A stretch of DNA of 64,000 nucleotides. Origin: Oasisia sp. SBJ-2009. Its lineage: Eukaryota; Annelida; Polychaeta; Sabellida; Siboglinidae. Numbering within the stretch: position 1 is the stretch's first letter; the number at the start of each line of letters is the position of its first letter. The stretch covers positions 42,285,807 to 42,349,806 of the forward strand of contig OZ024862.1 of NCBI GenBank assembly GCA_964017155.1. Direction: 5' to 3'. The position numbers were made by a program, and so were the translations under genes. Positions 40,301-51,500 of this stretch are shown one piece after another. The notes beneath the pieces are model-generated. The model was not told the DNA's origin. It saw only the letters and a program-made list of their open reading frames with translations, and ran no database searches.

Positions 40301-43300
40301 GATTATTACAAGCAGAAGCAGTGGAACACTTTGCCGGTGACAATGATCACGGAAATCATGAATTTTAATCGATTATAATGGTGGTTGCCATGGCAATAGC
40401 GGCAAGTACTTGCGTTTGCCGATCTTGACTAATAATGAATGAAAAGTGCCATTTTTCGCGTAGTACAACCTGTTTGGGGCAAACGTACACATGTGTTATG
40501 ATTATGCGAATTTAGACAACTTGTCAGATATAAGTGCTTATCGAAACCACAATGTACAGCAATGTAAAATGCAAATCCCGTAAACTATTTTATTGTGTAT
40601 TATTCTTGTTACCAGTCCCCAATTGTCTTGCTTACACCCCAATGAGCTCCAATCACGCGGAGTCACGCCATTTATCGTGACACACTTACGGGCCGTCTTA
40701 GGAAATGTATGGGGATGAGTAGGAGTGTCATTCAAATTAGTGACGTGATCTATTCACCTCTGCTGTGAAATAAAATGGATAGAATTGTTTTGTGTACACT
40801 AATACCCTTTACAATACTGCACTAATTAGCCTGAGCTATGACATATTTGCACTGAGTAGGTTTGGGTTTTCACAGTTGAAAATTGTGTGTGTGTATGTGT
40901 GTGTGTGTGTGTGTATGTGTGTGTGTGCGCGCGTGTACCATATCTAAGACTTAATAATGACACGCCTGGAAAAAGGAAGCGAGGACAGCCAAAGATGACA
41001 TGGCGACAGACAGTGATGGCCGAGCTGAGAGAGATGGGGCTGTCGTGGGGTGAGGCTCAGGCCTCAGCTAAAGACAGGACCTTGTGGCGAAACATTGTTG
41101 TGGCCTTATGTCACATTGGGAATGAAGAGGATTAGTAAGTAAGTAATAATGACACCAATGTGGGTGATATCCACAGTAGTGTTATGACAACTTACTTTCA
41201 AAATATCAGAATATTAAGCAATATCACATCTACAAGACAAATAGGTAACTTTAACATCAGTATATATTTACTGGGGATGGCATTTACTATCAACAATTAC
41301 ACAAATCAGCTGGAAGTTTTACGTACATGTCCCTATATTGGTCAAATGCTGCGTTTGCCTCAATTTCGAGTTTGCGTAGTCTCTCTGACGGCATCGCTCC
41401 ATCCTCCAGAGGGGGCTCGTATTGATTGCTCCATGGCGACCTGTCAATATCAACCAATCATACTCAAACATCTCTTGTATTAATTGCTCCATAGTAACCT
41501 ATCAACATCAACCAATCATACTCAAACATCTCTTGTATTAATTGCTCCATAGTAACCTATCAACATCAACCAATCATACTCAAACATCTCTTGTACTAAT
41601 TGCTCCATAGTAACCTATCAACATCAACCAATCATACTCAAACATCTCTTGTATTAATTGCTCCATAGTAACCTATCAACATCAACCAATCATACTCAAA
41701 CATCTCTTGTACTAATTGCTCCATAGTAACCTATCAACATCAACCAATCATACTCAAACATCTCTTGTACTAATTGCTCCATATTAACCTATCAACATCA
41801 ACCAGTCATACTCAAACATCTCTTGTACTAATTGCTCCATAGTAACCTATCAACATCAACCAATCATACTCAAAGATCACACATACTGATTGCTCCACGA
41901 CAACCTGACAACATCAACCAATCATACTCAAACAACCTTGTATTGACTGCTCAATGGCGACCTGACAACATCAACCAATCATTCTCAAACATCTCTTGTA
42001 CTGACTACTCCAATATTAGTAAACATGCACAAAAAATAGTATCCTAAATGTATATTTAACTCAGTAGACTGAATCACAAACCTGTAAGAATCGCCATCCC
42101 TGTTGTAATCACATAAGAGATAGTCCTTGCCAATGGTTTTGTCGCGTGCAATTTTAAGTGGTTGGTCTACTGATGAGAGCAGATCTTCACACAACCCTGG
42201 TACCTGTAAGAGTTGACACAGTGTTTGGTCAGCAGTTCTATGGAATACATGGCCTTGAATCATCCTGGCCAACCATTACTCATTACATACATACAGTTTA
42301 ATTTACTTGTACAATTCTTCTTTATACTGCTACAATTACTACTAACATTTTGTGGTATTATTATTTTATGATTATCATTACTGGATAAGCAGCCTTTTGC
42401 TATATGGCAGCCTTCCTATTATAATTAAATTGTACACTTATTTTGCATCTGGACAGTGCTAGGGAAACCACCACAAGATCTCTATATCTGACATAGGTAT
42501 TTTTATTATCTGTTGTTTTCTGATCTGAATTAAATCATGACTTCTAACATTCAGATTCTTTTTTGTCTTGTATATGATAAAAAATAGCTACATGTATTTG
42601 TAACAATTTGCATTAATGTGTTTCGCTTACTATCTGGCAGTGTGGTACCATTGCATAATTTTTTTCTACACACATGGCGACAGTCAAACTACCTTGTTTC
42701 CCTGTGTAATATTTTATGACTTCGCAAATGTATGTAACGGTTTTGTAACAATTTTTAAGGTAGTTTTATTAGTTTTATTATGCAAATTAATTTTCTTTCA
42801 CAAGATGAATGGGGTCAGCAAGATCTACCAAAACCTGCCGTAGTAAATGAGAGCCCGAATTCAGGGCACAGTGAACATCGTAATCACTTACCAGGTCAAT
42901 TAGATCAGCAAGATTCTTCTCTATCTGTTGCGGTGGTAGTCTTCGCATCAGATCAAGGGCTGAATCCAGCTGGTGTTCAGACTGAAACAACATTCAGTAC
43001 TGGTAGAATGGAACCTAACAATGGTCTCACTAACATCATTATATCATAACTTGTGTATTGTATTTTAATAAATGTGTGTAACTATAACTGTCTTTAGAAT
43101 TTATATGGCATATAATTACAGGACATAATGTAATGTAACTTCTAAGAAATTATTATTATTAAACCATTTCCCTCATGCTGCTTAGTCATGCATACAATTC
43201 AATCTATGGTCTAGTGTACTAACTCTACTTATGGTTCACTTACTGGGCGATAATAACCAATCATTCATTTATCACTAATTAATATTAAGTGGCCCAGACT

Positions 43301-46300
43301 GGATCATAAAAATATGCCGTCATGAAACAAACAGCACACAATGGTTTGTACAAATACAAGTCATCCACATGACAAGTCATTCGATGTGACTGTAATGTAC
43401 ACGTAACTTTGTTTGAGTTTGGCAGGAAATAAACTTTGTTTCATCGACAGAATTACTTCATGAATATTAATGAAGACCCAACTACCGGTAGTGTGGCAAT
43501 GGAAATTCCTTCATTGGTTGTAAATTGTTATGTAATTTACTTTTTTTAGGCATGTATAGAAATTGCATACAAATCATTTGTTGCTGTGTCTATCACACAC
43601 CATATATGATATGACACCATATTCTTGTTTTCACACAGAAATATCTATTGAAGAAGTAAAACAAAAAAAAGAGTTTTATGCTGATGAAGAGATGCAGCCC
43701 TGGGCACTTCATACTGCAGTCAATTGACTGCCATGGAGAACATGGAACTAAAAAAGAGTGACTAAAACTCACTGTAAAAGATGAGATCACTGAATTGTTT
43801 GACAATTTTTAAAAGAAATGTTAAGATTCAAAGATTCAAAAAACTTTATTATCCGTTTAAAAACATATTAAAAACGGAAAATTTTCTTTAGTCACACATA
43901 AGATTAAATAAAGAGTTACCATAAGAATATGAGACACATAAAATGTAAAAATTAATTAATGACTCGTTGAAAACAGCATTATCATTTAGCATTTAAAATA
44001 ACAGAGGGTACAAACGATTTTTTGAAGAGATTTTTTTTGGCTAATGGCACTTTTAGGTGTCTCCCTGATGGCAGTTTCTGAAAGGCTTGATTAAGAGGAT
44101 GAGCAGGATCATAGAGAATTTGTGTTGATTTCCTTTTCAGTGCATCTTTATATATGCTGGACAGCTGTTTTTGATTGTTGCCAATTAACTTGCTTGCTGT
44201 GTTAACTACGCGAGCAAGCTTTACTTAATTTTTTTCCACTGACATTGCCATACCATGTAATTATATTAAAAGAAAGAACGCTCTCTATCAAACTTCTGTA
44301 GACAAGTTGGAGAATGTGCTGGCTAACATTAAAGCTTTCTCAGTAGAAAAAGTCGTTGTTGGGCTCTCTTATATACAAAATCGACATGTTCACAGAACGA
44401 CAGCCTCTCATCTAGCACAGTACCTAAATACTTGAAGCTTTTGACTATTTCAACTTCTTGATTATTTATCAATATCGGTTCCGATGTCTGACTAATCCTT
44501 CCTCCTCCAAGTCTAAGTCTTTGAACATTCACCAAAAAATGAAAAAGACTATCTTGAAGCTTAATTACTTAAAGTGTGAAAATCAATCAAGAACCTGGAT
44601 CTATGAGCACACATCTGATCACCTCAAAGCTTCATTCGGCATAACATGGGGCATGAGCCGATTCAACCACCTACTACTCCAAATGGAATTCAAAACTGAA
44701 TTCCTGGATTTGTATGCGAAAAAAGCTATTTTTCTCTGAGGTTTACCTAGCATGGAGATGCAATGTCCTTAGCATATGGCAAGGAAGTTAGAACTTTTTG
44801 GAGTTGATAATTACCGCAGGGGGGGGGGGGTACCGTAAATCCACTCTAGTCTATGTAGAGTTTGAACTTCTTTCCCTGGCCTTAATCTAAGGTGGGCATT
44901 ATTAAAGGGGCACTGTATGGGATTGAACCTTCCACGGGAAACGGCAAAATTTGGCCGACCCGCGAGAGGCAGCACCGTCAGTACCTAAAAATATCTTGTT
45001 GAAGTTGACGATGTTGCGCAGCTGAGCGGTGGACAAAACTGCGACAACTGACAAGACAAGCATGCCGCGTGATAACTGTTGTTGCTATTTTTTGGCTCAT
45101 GACTTTTAGAAGTGATCCTGGACAGTGCAGTTGTGAAAACATCTGTAATAGATTGGAAAAGAGTTGCGCGTGTCCGTGTTTGATTCAAATTCAACAAGAT
45201 ATTTTTAGGTACTGATGGTGCTGCCTCCTCGCGGGACGGCCAAATTTTACTGTTTCGCGTGGAAGGTTCAATCCCATACAGTGCCCCTTTAAACAACACT
45301 TGTCTGAATCATAAATACAGCAATTCTAGCCAAATATTCAGAGGCGCATAAGGCTGATTCTTTATGATGTGCTCACGAGAGGTTAAGCGCATTGTTGATC
45401 TTCCATCTACCTGTTTATATGTATACAGATTATCGACATTGCTTAGAATGAAGACTAATTTTCAAGTCCTACATGGCATTGACGACCTCTGGGTGTGCCT
45501 ATCCAAAATTAGTTATCAAACTGAGTCACTGACTTTGAAAAGACTATTTAATCCCGATTTTTCAAATAAAAAAAATTATGTTTATAATTATATTTATCTC
45601 ATTAATAAAATTGCATGTTTTCAAAAAACTAAATAAATTGTTGTTTCCTGAAGTCTATGCATTTGACATAAAAATATAATCATCTCAGTGTACAAGGAAT
45701 ACAGTTTGGGAACCTCTGTAACTCTGTTCTACTTCTAACCTCTATGTAACTGCGCACCAATAAAAAAATTGGACCAAATAATCCGGTAATCTTATACTTA
45801 ACTGGCCTAAATTATTACGGCCTTTAAAAAAAAAAATTCACCTTATATCGATGTGTATGAGTTCGCAATGAGATTCTACATCACTTCCGGTACAAAGAAT
45901 TCAAATTAATTTTTTTTATTTGTGTTTTAGAACAATTTAAACAGCTCGCGCCTCCGCGGTTCTGGTGCCTCTGGGAGGCGCCTACAGCTCGCGCCATATT
46001 TGCAGCGGTGACATCGCGTTGTTTACTTCGACTCGGAGTGTTTAAATTGTTCTAAAACACTAATTAAAGCAATTAAATCTGACTTCTTTGTACCGGAAGT
46101 GATGTAGAATCACATTACGAACACATACACATCGATATAAAGTGAAAAAACGGTTTCAATAGCCCTTCAAAAGGCCGTATAAGATTACCAATAATCCTGG
46201 TGGCTGCTAATGATGGACAGCATGCATTGGCTTGGTTTGAATATTTTGAGTAGCACCAAGACACTTTCAGACATTTTGGCAAGGATATTTTCTAAATACA

Positions 46301-46710
46301 GTATTTACATAACATCATAAATGGTCATGGAGTAGACTCAGTCCTTGTGAGACTTGTCCTATGCCTAACGTTTTAAAAAGATCTTTAGAACTTTCAGTAT
46401 ACGATAGTGTGAACATTTTCGCCACTGAAACACCCACAGGACATATCTTAATCAACACCATAGGCAGGTGTCCCTCTAGGCGTGCCGCCTCGGTGTCACG
46501 GCATTCCGCTATCTTGTCGCATCGGGACTGACTGTGACTGTCATTCAGCCGGTTCACACTCCCACTTCGGTGGCTATCCCAGGCCACTATTTTCTTTATT
46601 TTCCAAAGTTTTTCGACTACTGGATGGCGACGTATATGGGTGTTGCGGTTACATCATGTTGTTATAAACTTGCACCGAAATGTGCTAACTTATATAGCCA
46701 TACTCACCAT
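37221..46710 (-). CDS. CAPZB: F-actin capping protein beta subunit, 275 residues, eight exons
   Basis: Forms the alpha-beta heterodimer that caps actin barbed ends in the cytoplasm. Exons in transcript order: 46710-46708 (ATG only), 42981-42892, 42203-42082, 41440-41327, 40109-39968, 38912-38796, 38316-38251, 37394-37221; they sum to 276 codons with stop and all phases fit. The product is close to vertebrate CAPZB throughout: [143 protein letters not shown]. The first exon holding just the initiator Met matches, as I recall, the vertebrate gene. The C-terminal tentacle, [18 protein letters not shown], is lineage-specific. One C-terminal form is seen. The introns carry several mobile elements and an exon-edge array. 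Confidence 0.95.
38251..38316 (-). CDS. CAPZB: CAPZB exon 7
   Basis: [20 protein letters not shown] then IE; acceptor GTTTAG, donor GTTTGT. Confidence 0.92.
38796..38912 (-). CDS. CAPZB: CAPZB exon 6
   Basis: [20 protein letters not shown] then [19 protein letters not shown]; donor GTACAA. Confidence 0.95.
39968..40109 (-). CDS. CAPZB: CAPZB exon 5
   Basis: [20 protein letters not shown] then [20 protein letters not shown] and IHVIEVQ; donor GTAAGG. Confidence 0.95.
40964..41143 (+). mobile_element. 5'-truncated LINE insertion with 12-bp target duplication
   Basis: Codes for [20 protein letters not shown], then [20 protein letters not shown] and a stop near 41135: the C-terminal tail typical of RTE/related non-LTR reverse transcriptases. 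A short AAGT-repeat tail follows. The 12-bp TAATAATGACAC is repeated exactly at 40952-40963 and 41144-41155. It lies in CAPZB intron 4, antisense to the gene. Confidence 0.93.
41327..41440 (-). CDS. CAPZB: CAPZB exon 4
   Basis: [20 protein letters not shown] then [18 protein letters not shown]; acceptor ATATTGACAG, donor GTACGT. Its first bases seed the 58-bp array just upstream. Confidence 0.93.
41415..42012 (-). repeat. CAPZB: Exon-edge minisatellite over the CAPZB exon 4 acceptor
   Basis: About ten 58-bp units. On the coding strand each has GATGTTGATAG or GTTGTCAG, then an exon-4-like stretch such as GTTACTATGGAGCAATTAAT, against the true exon GTCGCCATGGAGCAATCAAT. The unit near 41945 (GTCGCCATTGAGCAGTCAAT) is closest to the exon. 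AG is kept at the junction in most copies. Confidence 0.93.
42082..42203 (-). CDS. CAPZB: CAPZB exon 3
   Basis: [20 protein letters not shown] then [20 protein letters not shown]; acceptor TCTTACAG, donor GTTTGT. Confidence 0.95.
42892..42981 (-). CDS. CAPZB: CAPZB exon 2
   Basis: [20 protein letters not shown] then [10 protein letters not shown]; acceptor GTTGTTTCAG, donor GTAAGT. Confidence 0.95.
43825..44540 (-). mobile_element. LINE 3' fragment (CR1-like), minus strand
   Basis: Minus-strand reading gives [40 protein letters not shown], then after frame breaks [40 protein letters not shown] and FVPS: the C-terminal reverse transcriptase tail. The 3' end at 43825 (TTTTGAATCTTTGAATCT in reverse) matches the solo tip at 5473. 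It is decayed and lies in CAPZB intron 1. Confidence 0.88.
44906..45288. mobile_element. MITE with 100-bp inverted repeats and TTAA target
   Basis: AGGGGCACTGTATGGGATTG begins the element and its reverse complement ends it; similarity of the two ends runs for about 100 bp, with few mismatches, up to ATCTTGTTGAA. TTAA flanks both sides (44902-44905, 45289-45292). TTAA targets are used by piggyBac and Kolobok elements; AGGGG ends recall Kolobok. Non-coding. Confidence 0.92.
45785..46189. mobile_element. Fold-back MITE with 8-bp target duplication
   Basis: GGTAATCTTATAC begins and its reverse complement ends the element; arms of about 150 bp include CTACATCACTTCCGGTACAA and GTGTTTTAGAACAATTTAAA on each side. 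AATAATCC flanks both ends (45777-45784, 46190-46197). The GC-rich centre differs from the arms. 8 bp suggests a hAT-type transposase. Confidence 0.93.
46708..46710 (-). CDS. CAPZB: CAPZB exon 1, initiator codon only
   Basis: CACCATG directly followed by the donor GTGAGT. It joins exon 2 as [11 protein letters not shown]. Inferred from codon, Kozak-like context and donor. Confidence 0.75.
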
Positions 46711-46783
46711 GGTGAATGTTTAGGAGAAAAGTTGCTGAACCAAATTGGTTATTTACGGAACACACGGAAGCGATTGTCGCAAG
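46711..46783. promoter_or_regulatory. Presumed shared promoter between CAPZB and aPKC
   Basis: The CAPZB ATG (minus, 46710) and a plus-strand ATG with a good context (46784, 53-codon frame) lie 73 bp apart, and the next coding exon on plus is aPKC at 48522. I see no TATA box. A donor GTAAGA near 46919 could end a first noncoding exon of aPKC. Confidence 0.4.
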
Positions 46784-46942
46784 ATGGCTGAATATCCGGG
46801 CTTTTGCAATTTGTCACCAATCACCGGCTCGCAAAGTCGGATATCCGTGCTGACTAATTTAAAAGAGGCCAACAGGGGGCGCGGTCAAGCTAAAGAACTT
46901 CGCGTTGTTGCAAGTTGTGTAAGAAACTTTGTTTACCAATAA
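46784..46942 (+). other. 53-codon open frame, possible uORF in an aPKC first exon
   Basis: Starts AAGATGGCTG and reads MAEYPGFCNLSPITGSQSRI and onward; no family recognised. If its exon is spliced at about 46919 to the 48.48-kb exon the frame closes soon, so it would act as an upstream ORF rather than code for the kinase. Speculative. Confidence 0.25.
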
Positions 46943-48479
46943 TATTTCACCGAACTTCTAATGATTCACCTGTGTTTATTTAATCGGTGATTGTATATTA
47001 CAATGTATCAGTTGTGGGTTACTTCGATGTATCCCTTACACCAGGTTTCCGGCTTCAGTGACGTGTAAATGGCGACTTGTCGCCTGGTGTTGACTCATTT
47101 GCAAGTTATGTCGCTGCAGTCTGGGAAAAGTTACCTGCGATCTAGTCAACATGTACTCGTAATACAACAGCGGGATCCATCTGAACTAGGAGCGCCTCCA
47201 TGCAACTATTATGGCTTATCTAAAGTGCGTTGATGGACACCGACTTTGTCGTGCAGCAAACACAGCCGCATGGCCATGGCCCATCGTGGTTATGCGGCTA
47301 TGGGGGGGGGGGGGGGGGTACAGGAATTCAGCATAAACACTGCAGCATTATTACACTTTAAGGGAAGCTAAAACGCTTAAACAAACATTGCCCAAATATA
47401 AGAACATACCATTTACAATTTTTCAAAACTTTGACATCTCTGGCACAGGTAGCGTGTGAGTACCTTTCATCGACAGGGTCCCTAATGATCGACCGTTTCA
47501 TAAATGCAATAAATTCAGTGATTTGGTGTTGACTGTTACTGTACTAACGTAGGCCTAATTGTTTATATGTAAACAAATACGCGAACTGATGTCATGGGCG
47601 AATAAAATCATTGTTGACACATCATTACTCAAGTTTATGTGCTGAACCGTGAACGGTCGATCATTAGGGACCCTCCTGTGACCTATTGGGTGAGGAGGTA
47701 ATCAGTGCCGGTATTTTGTCACCAAATTGTATCAAACTATTTTTTTGTGTTTGTAGAAATCGTCAATAAATATGCTTTGAATAGAGAAGAATTTAAATTA
47801 CGTAACTTTACATCAAAGGCGAATAAAACGCGGAAAACTACGCAAAAACGGTCGATCATAGGTACCCCGACGCTAGTTACCATTTCTCTCCAACAGCATT
47901 TGGTTTGACATGCACCTATCTATCTAATCAATTTAAATTTTAGAATTGTTCTGAATAACTTCATTAATAGACATTTAGGCGTGAAAACAAACAAGAAAAT
48001 TTAGCATTTCGTAAGTTAAAACATGAAAGTAGAAAACTAAATATGTTGAATTAGCATAACTTTTTTCCTGTTACCTTACCTTTTAGCTTATGATATTATA
48101 GAAGAGAAACAAAATGTTGTTGTTGTTGTTTATGGTTCAGACACTACTGAACTATCCACACAACAATACATAAACATGTTTTTGCCTATAAATAAACTTT
48201 TAAAAATGAAAAAGCTCATAAATACCTCTAGACTGCGTATATGTAGATGAACTGACTTCTTTGGTTGTTTATTATATCATGTTTTACTCTCAAGGAACAT
48301 GACCAACAACAATCAGCTTGCAACAGCCACATGAATAGAACAAATTATTTGGAGAATTTAAACTTGTTTCTTGAGGGGTAAATAATATTGAACTGTTTGT
48401 TATATTTTAAAACAGTGAATTGGTTGCAGCAAACGGTCATCAAGGAAATTACTGAACTGCTTTTACTTTATTGCAGTTG
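46943..48479. other. Intron or spacer before aPKC coding exon 1
   Basis: Holds a poly-G run near 47305 and the inverted repeats at 47475-47868. No coding exon recognised. Confidence 0.45.
47475..47868. mobile_element. Inverted-repeat element with a third end copy
   Basis: AGGGTCCCTAATGATCGACC (47475) has a perfect 23-bp inverted partner at 47652-47674. A diverged third copy, AACGGTCGATCATAGGTACC, lies at 47848. It is either a 200-bp MITE plus a remnant or a larger nested element. No clear target duplication. Confidence 0.6.
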
Positions 48480-48521
48480 GCACTTGGCACTGCTACAGGC
48501 TGTTGATGTAACAAGTACAAC

Positions 48522-48586
48522 ATGCCGGCTGCCCAGCGATTGGCCAACGAAGACATGCCTGTCCGCATGAAGGTCGTTTATGGCGG
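48522..48586 (+). CDS. PRKCI: aPKC exon 1 (coding)
   Basis: [20 protein letters not shown] then G; donor GTATGT. The ATG is preceded by a T-rich tract and TTGCAG at about 48477, so the mRNA has an upstream exon. First strand of PB1. Confidence 0.85.
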
Positions 48587-51500
48587 GTATGTAACTAAGT
48601 CTACCTGGTAAATTGTATTGATTACTCAAAAATGGAGAGCTGTAGTTTGTTTATACATTAATAGCACATTTCAACTTCAATTTCAATATTTTGTTAATAG
48701 TTTTATTTTATAGATTGTTCTTTTATACTGTATATTTTAAAGAGTATTATTAGTGGTACACTAGATTAATTTATTAGTTAAAAAAGACTATGCTAGTATA
48801 AAAATTATCACAGATCTGACATATGATGTATCAAATAACAATAATAAAATATGTTTTGCTATAATATTTGTGGTCTGCATTAAACGCTAAATTGCACTAA
48901 TTCATAATTTAATTGTTTAACAGTATATTCATGCAGTTACGCTTTTTGCGTTGATGGTGACATACAGACATAGTACTGTATATCATTAGAAGGAATCGGA
49001 ATCGGAAGTGTTTATTGCCCCAATAAAATATACATAAAGCAATGTTCATACAAAATTACAACTCAAGTTATAAAATAGTATTACATTAGTACCACTGTGC
49101 AGCAACCTGCCAAGTAATTGCATAAAAAATTAATAATTATGAATTGTTGTAAGTAAAATAAACAGGGGTCGAGGAGACTGTCACTAAGACCATTTTGGTC
49201 GCTCTCGTGGCAGCCACCCCCATGGAATAACTATCATACACAAAAATGCACCTCAATAAGTAAATCAGTTTTGTAACCTTGTTGTTATTGTGTTGGTAAA
49301 GCTTCTGACAAGACAAATGCATATATTGACACATGTTGAGCATCATCCTGTGCTGGTTTCAGGGATGTGATGATAACAAGCATTGACTCAGACATCACGT
49401 ATGAAGGGCTCTGTGCGGAAATGAAAGACATCTGCAAGTTTGATGAGCTGCAGCCATTCACCGTAAAATGGCTGGATGAAGAAGGTGGGTCAGAGCACCC
49501 CAGAGCATGACTCCTACTTTTATCTCTGCATGTTTACCAGCCATCCTGCTGGTTAGGTTACTTTGAAATGTATTGTTGTTAATTTTGACCAATTTGATGT
49601 TTTATTGTGACTGTCAGTCAGGGGTTTATGCAGGACCAAATTATTGCCAGTCACACATGTTTTGGTGGACACATGGATGTTAACTGTTAAGCCAGTTTAC
49701 AAACTTTAAAATGTGTCTGATGACCTGAAAATAACCTGAAATGGACTACAAACACACATGTGACACCATTTACACTCACTTGTAAGGAATAACTGACAAT
49801 ATCTATGGTTATGGAAGACTTTTTTGCTCCTTCATTTTTTACCCATCCACCCATATTTCTACCCGTCCACAACAGTTTTTACCAGTTCGTATTTTATTAT
49901 AAAAATTCGTACAAAATTTGTATGGCACAGCCACCTAGCAACTAAGCTGTGAAACTGCTCACTGATGTACGCCAGCACCACCCAGTGGCTGGTAATGGAA
50001 CTACCAGGTAGGTAAGTCTGGCGAACAAGTTGGGTGATCTGTGGCACACACTGTCCACTCTCGGCTTTCAATTTTATCATTACATCCCTAGCAACAAAAT
50101 TGCAAAAATATATCAAAAATTCGACAATGGTGTCAGATTTAACTGGCACATGTTTGAGAATAATAAAGCAATGTATGCATGATTAGGACATTATAATATA
50201 CAGTATTTCTACGAACCAAATATGTGCTTGCATATGTAGTGTGCACACATACATGCATTTGAGTGTGCCAATTAGCACTGAGGACCAGATTTTAGGTTTT
50301 TTGCTGTAGTGATCCTGTTTTTAAGAATGCTAAGTTTTGCTAACACAGAAACTGTTTATGTTTTACATTTATGTCTCGTGTTCATTTTCAGGTAATGACG
50401 CAAGGGAAACTAATTTTTATCATAGCATTGCAGGACTTATTAAAAACCTTGTATAACAGTACCAGTACATCCATGTCACAGCAACTGCTTAGTACTCAAA
50501 TTAGCACAGTATTGGAAAGCCCCCTTTTTATGTAACTACACAAACCACAACATAATTGTAGTATAATTTAACTTACTTTGGTCACTTGGTCTGACAATGA
50601 CATGCACATCTCAATTCACGAAAGCTTGCATTCAAACAGTTCATTCTTATTGCATGTCGTAGCTCAGATTACTTAATATACCCTGGTACTTTGCAGAATG
50701 ATTATTCCTTTTATGGAGATTGAGTTGACTTGTATTTTACAGGTGACCCTTGCACCATCTCCAGCCAGATTGAGTTGAATGAAGCCATACGTCTACACGA
50801 AGTCAACAAAGACCAGCAGCTCGTCATACACGGTCAGTTCTCATTCCTTACATATGTCACTGCATCAATTCTCTTGTCAATTGCCCTGTCCATCACATGA
50901 CTTGTTTCCTAGCAGATGGTCTGAACAACAAAAGTGGATGCAAAACTTATGGGCCATTCTGACATTCCACTGTATATTTTTTGTTGACATTCTAGCCTCA
51001 GACATTGTTTTGTATGACAAAAACAAGGCAAACTCTGCTGATGTGTGCATGATAGTTTGATCTGGCAGATGTCATGCAGCCATGGTAATGTAACATCATT
51101 GACACATTTTTTTCATATTTCGTATTAGCATAATTCAACATGAACATTATTATTTTTTACTAGATTATTTGGTAATATTATCAATACATAATTATACACT
51201 TATTTATTGGCATTATTGTTACGTAATTATTATATAGTTTTTTTAAGTTTTAACATACTAAACTATTTATTACTAATAATAATTATACCTATACTGTCAT
51301 TTATCAGTATCATTATAATGTAATTATACACTAGACCGATTATTATGTATTTTTATGACTAATACGTAATTTATTTAAAAGTGCTACGCTATTTAATACC
51401 GTACTAATTTTTTTTATTTATATACCTATACATACATTTTTTTTTTAAATTTAAAAACACTAGTATTTGTCTTATTGTAAACATATATTTTGTTATGTCT

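Noticed and set aside
46315..46587. 90-codon minus-strand frame in CAPZB intron 1
   Set aside because: No recognisable family and no fit to CAPZB phases; could be a decayed element but I cannot support it.
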